Source: Calvatia gigantea (Eukaryota > Basidiomycota > Agaricomycetes > Agaricales > Lycoperdaceae). Taken from it: 10,092 bases of DNA. The position numbers were made by a program, and so were the translations under genes. The notes beneath the pieces were generated by a model. It was not told where the DNA came from, did not search any database, and was given only the letters and a program-made list of their open reading frames with translations. Of this stretch, positions 7,426 to 10,092 are shown piece after piece; the first letter of the stretch is position 1, and each line of letters begins with the position of its first letter. The stretch lies in assembly GCA_025093985.1 (NCBI GenBank), contig JACAAK010000079.1, forward strand, positions 1 through 10,092, written 5' to 3'.

Positions 7426-7788
7426 TTATGGAAAATTATTAACTTTTTTCATATTTGTTAGAATTTTTATAGTATCCATATAAGTATGAATGTAAGTATA
7501 TTCATAACAAATTTTTTCCCCTTGCCTTATTTCTCCAGAGTATTTTATGTTCTGATGCACATCAAATTCAGGATCAAAATTAAATTTATCTATTTCCTTT
7601 TGATTATTCTGTATTACAAAATACTCCTGACTAAATCTAACTTTTGTTGACTCAATGCCCAACAAGTAACCACAGTTTTTAATTTTATTTGTTGAGTTTA
7701 TTGCAGAATCTAATTGTTTTTTATGAAAAAAATAGCTGCAAACCCATGTGATTAAAGTGAACGCAAATGCTACAAAGAAAAATTTCAT
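7426..7788 (-). CDS. Small membrane-anchored protein of unknown function
   Basis: I do not recognise this family. From ATG 7788 the protein has 120 residues. The start MKFFFVAFAFTLITWVCSYFF forms one hydrophobic segment (about residues 2-21) followed by HKK, which suggests an N-terminal membrane anchor or an uncleaved signal. The rest is polar and rich in Lys, Asn, Tyr and Ile, with C39 and C94 able to form a disulfide if exported. Codon use is very AT-rich compared with the genes at 815-3291, suggesting different origin. The frame is open up to an ATG at 7812, but that codon lies inside the terminal repeat of the adjacent insertion sequence, so 7788 is taken as the native start. No clear ribosome binding site precedes it. 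The insertion has separated the gene from its original upstream region. Confidence 0.6.
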   Translation of the reverse strand: MKFFFVAFAFTLITWVCSYFFHKKQLDSAINSTNKIKNCGYLLGIESTKVRFSQEYFVIQNNQKEIDKFNFDPEFDVHQNIKYSGEIRQGEKICYEYTYIHTYMDTIKILTNMKKVNNFP

Positions 7789-7798
7789 TATAAGTTTA

Positions 7799-7814
7799 GG
7801 GTCTGTTGACATTT
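7799..7814. repeat. Left terminal inverted repeat of the IS
   Basis: GGGTCTGTTGACATTT reads inward from the left end (the 3' side of the transposase gene). It pairs with 8641-8656 with two mismatches. It contains an ATG on the - strand (7812-7810) that is in frame with the neighbouring membrane-protein gene. Confidence 0.85.
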
Positions 7815-7831
7815 ACTGTTCATAATTAACC

Positions 7832-8578
7832 CTATAAAGGTAGCCATAAAAATATACAGGCTAAAGCAACAGAACTTTGATAATTTCTTTTGAGCTTGTC
7901 ATATCGAGTAGCTATTCCTCTAAATTGCTTTAATCTACAAAACATATTTTCAACTAAATGCCTGATTTTATATAAATACCAGTCCATATGGTCATTGTTC
8001 GATTGGCTATTTGTTTTCTTTGGTATATTCGCTTTAGTCCCTGTTTTCCTGATCTGTTCACGCAGTGGTTCTGAATCATAGCCTTTATCTGCACATACCA
8101 CTTTTGTCTCTTTTAAATCTAATGTTGATATTAAATCAGGTGCAACTTTAACATCATGTGTGGTTCCATCGGTAATCATGAAATCAATAGGATTGCCATG
8201 TGCATCAACAATCAAATGTATTTTTGAGGAGTTTCCTCCTACACTTTTAGAAATAGATTGATTCGCTATGCCGGCAGAATGTTGATGAGCACGTACATGA
8301 GAGCCATCAATAAAAATCCAATCCATATCGGGGCATGAGGCTAGTAATTTGAATAATCTAAGTAACTTACCGCTGCTTGACCAACGATTAAAACGTTTGA
8401 AAATAGAGTTTGAATGACCAAAACAACAAGGAATATCTCGCCACGGACAGCCTGTTCTAATTCTATAGAGAATAGCTTCAATAAAATTGCGTAAATTTGA
8501 GTTGTGGTGAATGGATAAATTACGCAGAATAACTTTCAACTTTTGCCAGTGTTGATCTGTCAGCATGGTACGAGGCAT
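7832..8578 (-). CDS. IS5-family DDE transposase
   Basis: This 248-residue transposase moves the surrounding element by cutting at the terminal repeats. It starts with a DUF4096-type N-terminal domain (MLTDQHWQKLKVIL..RNFIEAILYRIRTGCPWRDIP, including the common R-x-G-x-PWRDIP motif). The catalytic domain follows. The probable triad is D91 (FIDGSHVRAHQHSAG), D164 (ADKGYDSE) and E210 (HLVENMFCRLKQFRGIATRYDK, the YREK-like region). Many IS427-group elements split this gene into two frames; here it is one unbroken frame. ATG 8578 is the first base of a long hairpin that covers the ribosome binding region, which should keep translation low. The gene ends 18 bases inside the left terminal repeat and points toward the membrane-protein gene. 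Confidence 0.93.
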   Translation of the reverse strand: MPRTMLTDQHWQKLKVILRNLSIHHNSNLRNFIEAILYRIRTGCPWRDIPCCFGHSNSIFKRFNRWSSSGKLLRLFKLLASCPDMDWIFIDGSHVRAHQHSAGIANQSISKSVGGNSSKIHLIVDAHGNPIDFMITDGTTHDVKVAPDLISTLDLKETKVVCADKGYDSEPLREQIRKTGTKANIPKKTNSQSNNDHMDWYLYKIRHLVENMFCRLKQFRGIATRYDKLKRNYQSSVALACIFLWLPL

Positions 8579-8633
8579 AGCGAATAGTAAAATTGGGTTC
8601 GGCGATTTGATTTTACTACTTCGCTATTTTTTT
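8578..8633 (+). terminator. Long hairpin with T tract inside the IS
   Basis: Arms 8578-8593 and 8610-8626 pair over 16 bp with one bulged C (8619) around a 16-base loop, followed by T7 at 8627-8633. On the + strand it is a textbook intrinsic terminator facing out of the right end. On the - strand the same stem lies in the transposase leader and ends on the first base of its ATG, so it can hide the translation start in transcripts entering from outside. Analogous start-codon sequestration is known for IS10 and IS200. Confidence 0.7.
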
Positions 8634-8640
8634 AAGCTAA

Positions 8641-8656
8641 AAGTGTCAACACACCC
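8641..8656. repeat. Right terminal inverted repeat of the IS
   Basis: AAGTGTCAACACACCC is the right end, on the 5' side of the transposase gene. It matches the left end in 14 of 16 positions as an inverted repeat, and TA follows directly at 8657-8658. Confidence 0.85.
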
Positions 8657-10092
8657 TAATTTCCTAAATTAAGCATAAAAGTTATTTATCGACCTAAATT
8701 TCTTTCAAAAGCGAAACTTAGATCCATAACCAGCTTAAAGAAGCAATCCAATTAAGGTAACTGAATCGCTTTCTGAGCAGTCCAACATAAAGTAATGTGC
8801 CATGAGTAAACCTCTGCATAGCACAATACAGAATATAATCTAAATTTTATGTGCAATCGCTTGGGCAAAGTTATCATGGTAAACTCAAACACCAAGACGG
8901 TCATAAAGAAACCGTTTTTTAGACATAGATTGCTTGAAAGGGAGTAAGTTGACCAAATAGGCGTTTCTTTGTTGTTCTAAACTCACTCTAACCATGAAAA
9001 CACGCTTTATAGGTCCATAGTAGCACCTCATAGGCGATCAGTCTAAATAATATGCATTCAAACTCTGACGCTTGTCATAATTGATGGCCTGCTAACAAAA
9101 CTATAATGAGTCCTGTGCAATACGGAATGAATAATGTTCAAAGCTGATTTGGAGTTATGCATAAAGTAGATGATAATCATAGCCACATTAATTTAACAAT
9201 TGAGCAAAATACGTCATGAATTCACCCTGATTGGCTGGCTGTCAGGTCCGAGTTTGCATGAGTATAGCCTAACCAATAATGCCAATCAATCCAATTTTGT
9301 GATTGAACGTTTTGCATTACATCTATGGATCAATCTCAAAAAAGTATGACTAAGTATTATTGTAATAAGGTTTCAGCTCATCACTGTTAACCTTTTCCAG
9401 GTAAATATAATTATAAAATTGAATAGGCATAGTTCTATGATAAATTTTCTATAAGATAATTGTTATTTTTCAATATTGCAATTGAAGATATTGAAGTTGA
9501 TATTCGGAATCACGCAACGTTTAAGAAATGTTATTCTCAGCTACAAGAATTGCCCAGTGAATTATTGCATTTGACCGATGTTCGCATTCATGTAACTTAA
9601 TTTGGTTCAACAAGAGGTTGAGTCATTGCCATAAAGTCAATGATCAATTATGCCTGGCCAAGATTTGTTAAATCAAATACGAATTAAAAAGATGCCGAAG
9701 CACTGAAGCTGATTTGTTGTTCAGTCTACGCAATTTACAAGGTCGTACATAGCTTGCTCAGCAAAACTCTTAAAGCACGCATAGTCTGTGACTTTTACTG
9801 TGGCTTGTATGTTGCATCATCTGATCAAAAGCTATAAAACTAATTCAACCTTAATTAGTACAGATTAAAAGTCAGTAATATGATTGAAATATATTGCCAT
9901 CTACAGAATAGATTAGACATGTATGTTTGCTGTATCGAAATCCTCACCAATGCACAATACAGGTTTGATGAATAGGCTTTTTAGATCAATCTGTTTGATA
10001 GATCACTGTAATCTGTACGTAGTCAGTAGAACCAAACCTGCATCAATTAATATTGATGAGTAATGCAGCGTACTGGAATTCAGATTAGCGCA
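8657..10092. other. Gene-poor, apparently decayed region
   Basis: No frame longer than about 50 codons with a plausible start exists on either strand over 1.4 kb, which is unusual for a bacterial chromosome. Short open pieces with protein-like composition occur. On the + strand these are 9197-9349 (RHEFTLIGWLSGPSLHEYSL..FVIERFALHLWINLKK), 9460-9600 (IEDIEVDIRNHATFKKCYSQL..LPSELLHLTDVRIHV) and 9880-9975. On the - strand they are 8885-9031 (VSLEQQRNAYLVNLLPFKQSM) and 9058-9180. I recognise none of them. Their mixed frames and many stops suggest one or more long-dead genes rather than functional small genes. No tRNA, CRISPR or origin features are visible. Confidence 0.5.
9197..9600 (+). pseudogene. 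Possible remnant of an unidentified gene
   Basis: Two open pieces on the + strand look most like old coding sequence. At 9197-9349, 50 codons include GWLSGPSLHEYSLTNNANQS and FVIERFALHLWINLKK. At 9460-9600, 46 codons include DIEVDIRNHATFKKCYSQLQ and LPSELLHLTDVRIHVT. Between them (9350-9459) all frames are closed and the DNA is very AT-rich. Neither piece has an ATG with a ribosome binding site. They may be parts of one decayed gene, but the family is not recognised and chance open frames are not excluded. Confidence 0.25.

Larger units (their letters stand above)
7799..8656 (-). mobile_element. Complete IS5-family insertion sequence, 858 bp
   Basis: Inverted repeats of 16 bases mark both ends: GGGTCTGTTGACATTT at 7799-7814, and at 8641-8656 the reverse complement of GGGTGTGTTGACACTT, with 14 of 16 positions matching. 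TA flanks each end (TTTA before, TAAT after), consistent with a 2-bp TA target duplication as reported for the IS427 group of IS5. One intact transposase gene fills most of the element, reading right to left. I cannot name the exact element. Both ends and the transposase look undamaged, so it may be active or recently inserted. No second copy or passenger gene is in the window. Confidence 0.85.

Noticed and set aside
7890..8081. + strand frame opposite the transposase
   Set aside because: It is antisense to a conserved DDE catalytic region and has no family features.
5381..8656. Composite transposon carrying the ABC-F gene
   Set aside because: Only one insertion sequence is present and the ABC-F gene lies outside its inverted repeats. 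No second copy is in the window.
8885..9031. 48-codon - strand ORF as a real small gene
   Set aside because: It has no ribosome binding site, sits among broken frames on both strands and matches no family I know. It is mentioned only as part of the decayed region.
8811..9975. Repeated GCACAATACAG (near 8821 and 9954) as a repeat array
   Set aside because: There are only two exact copies over 1.1 kb and one partial copy, with no regular spacing or extended similarity; chance in AT-rich DNA is likely.

Overview
The window looks like chromosomal DNA from a gammaproteobacterium of the Acinetobacter (Moraxellaceae) type. The basis is the overall likeness of the proteins (YegP-type DUF1508, DusC, DUF1176, an ABC-F ATPase), the AT-rich composition and an IS5-family element. 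This is recognition by eye, not a database result.

Positions 1-4388 (+ strand) hold a run of small, mostly unrelated genes: the end of an AHSA1/SRPBCC protein, a frameshifted DUF488 gene, a YjdM (PhnA-type) zinc-ribbon protein, a CHMI-family isomerase, a YegP-type DUF1508 protein, an NTF2-like protein, a Nudix hydrolase and a frameshifted, secreted DUF1176 protein. Two clear intrinsic terminators and two good promoters divide this stretch into short transcription units.

Positions 4385-6966 (- strand) hold a frameshifted ABC-F ATPase gene followed by dusC (tRNA-dihydrouridine synthase, two frameshifts). dusC meets the DUF1176 gene tail to tail with overlapping stop codons. About 1.9 kb upstream of the dusC start, at 7218-7326, lies a badly decayed second copy of the 5' end of dusC in the same orientation.

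Positions 7426-8656 (- strand) hold an AT-rich gene for a small membrane-anchored protein. A complete 858-bp IS5-family element (7799-8656) has landed immediately in front of it. The element has 16-bp imperfect inverted repeats, an intact DDE transposase and a strong hairpin ending on the transposase start codon. Positions 8657-10092 hold no credible gene, only short open pieces broken by stops, which looks like long-decayed sequence.

The most striking pattern is six single-base frameshifts in four otherwise well-conserved genes. Five lie in homopolymer runs. They are either sequencing errors or very recent inactivations, and they contrast with the old decay in the dusC relic and the right end. 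I do not see a new defence, mobile or biosynthetic system. The most interesting items are the dusC relic flanking the ABC-F gene, the IS hairpin and the junction of the IS with the membrane-protein gene.
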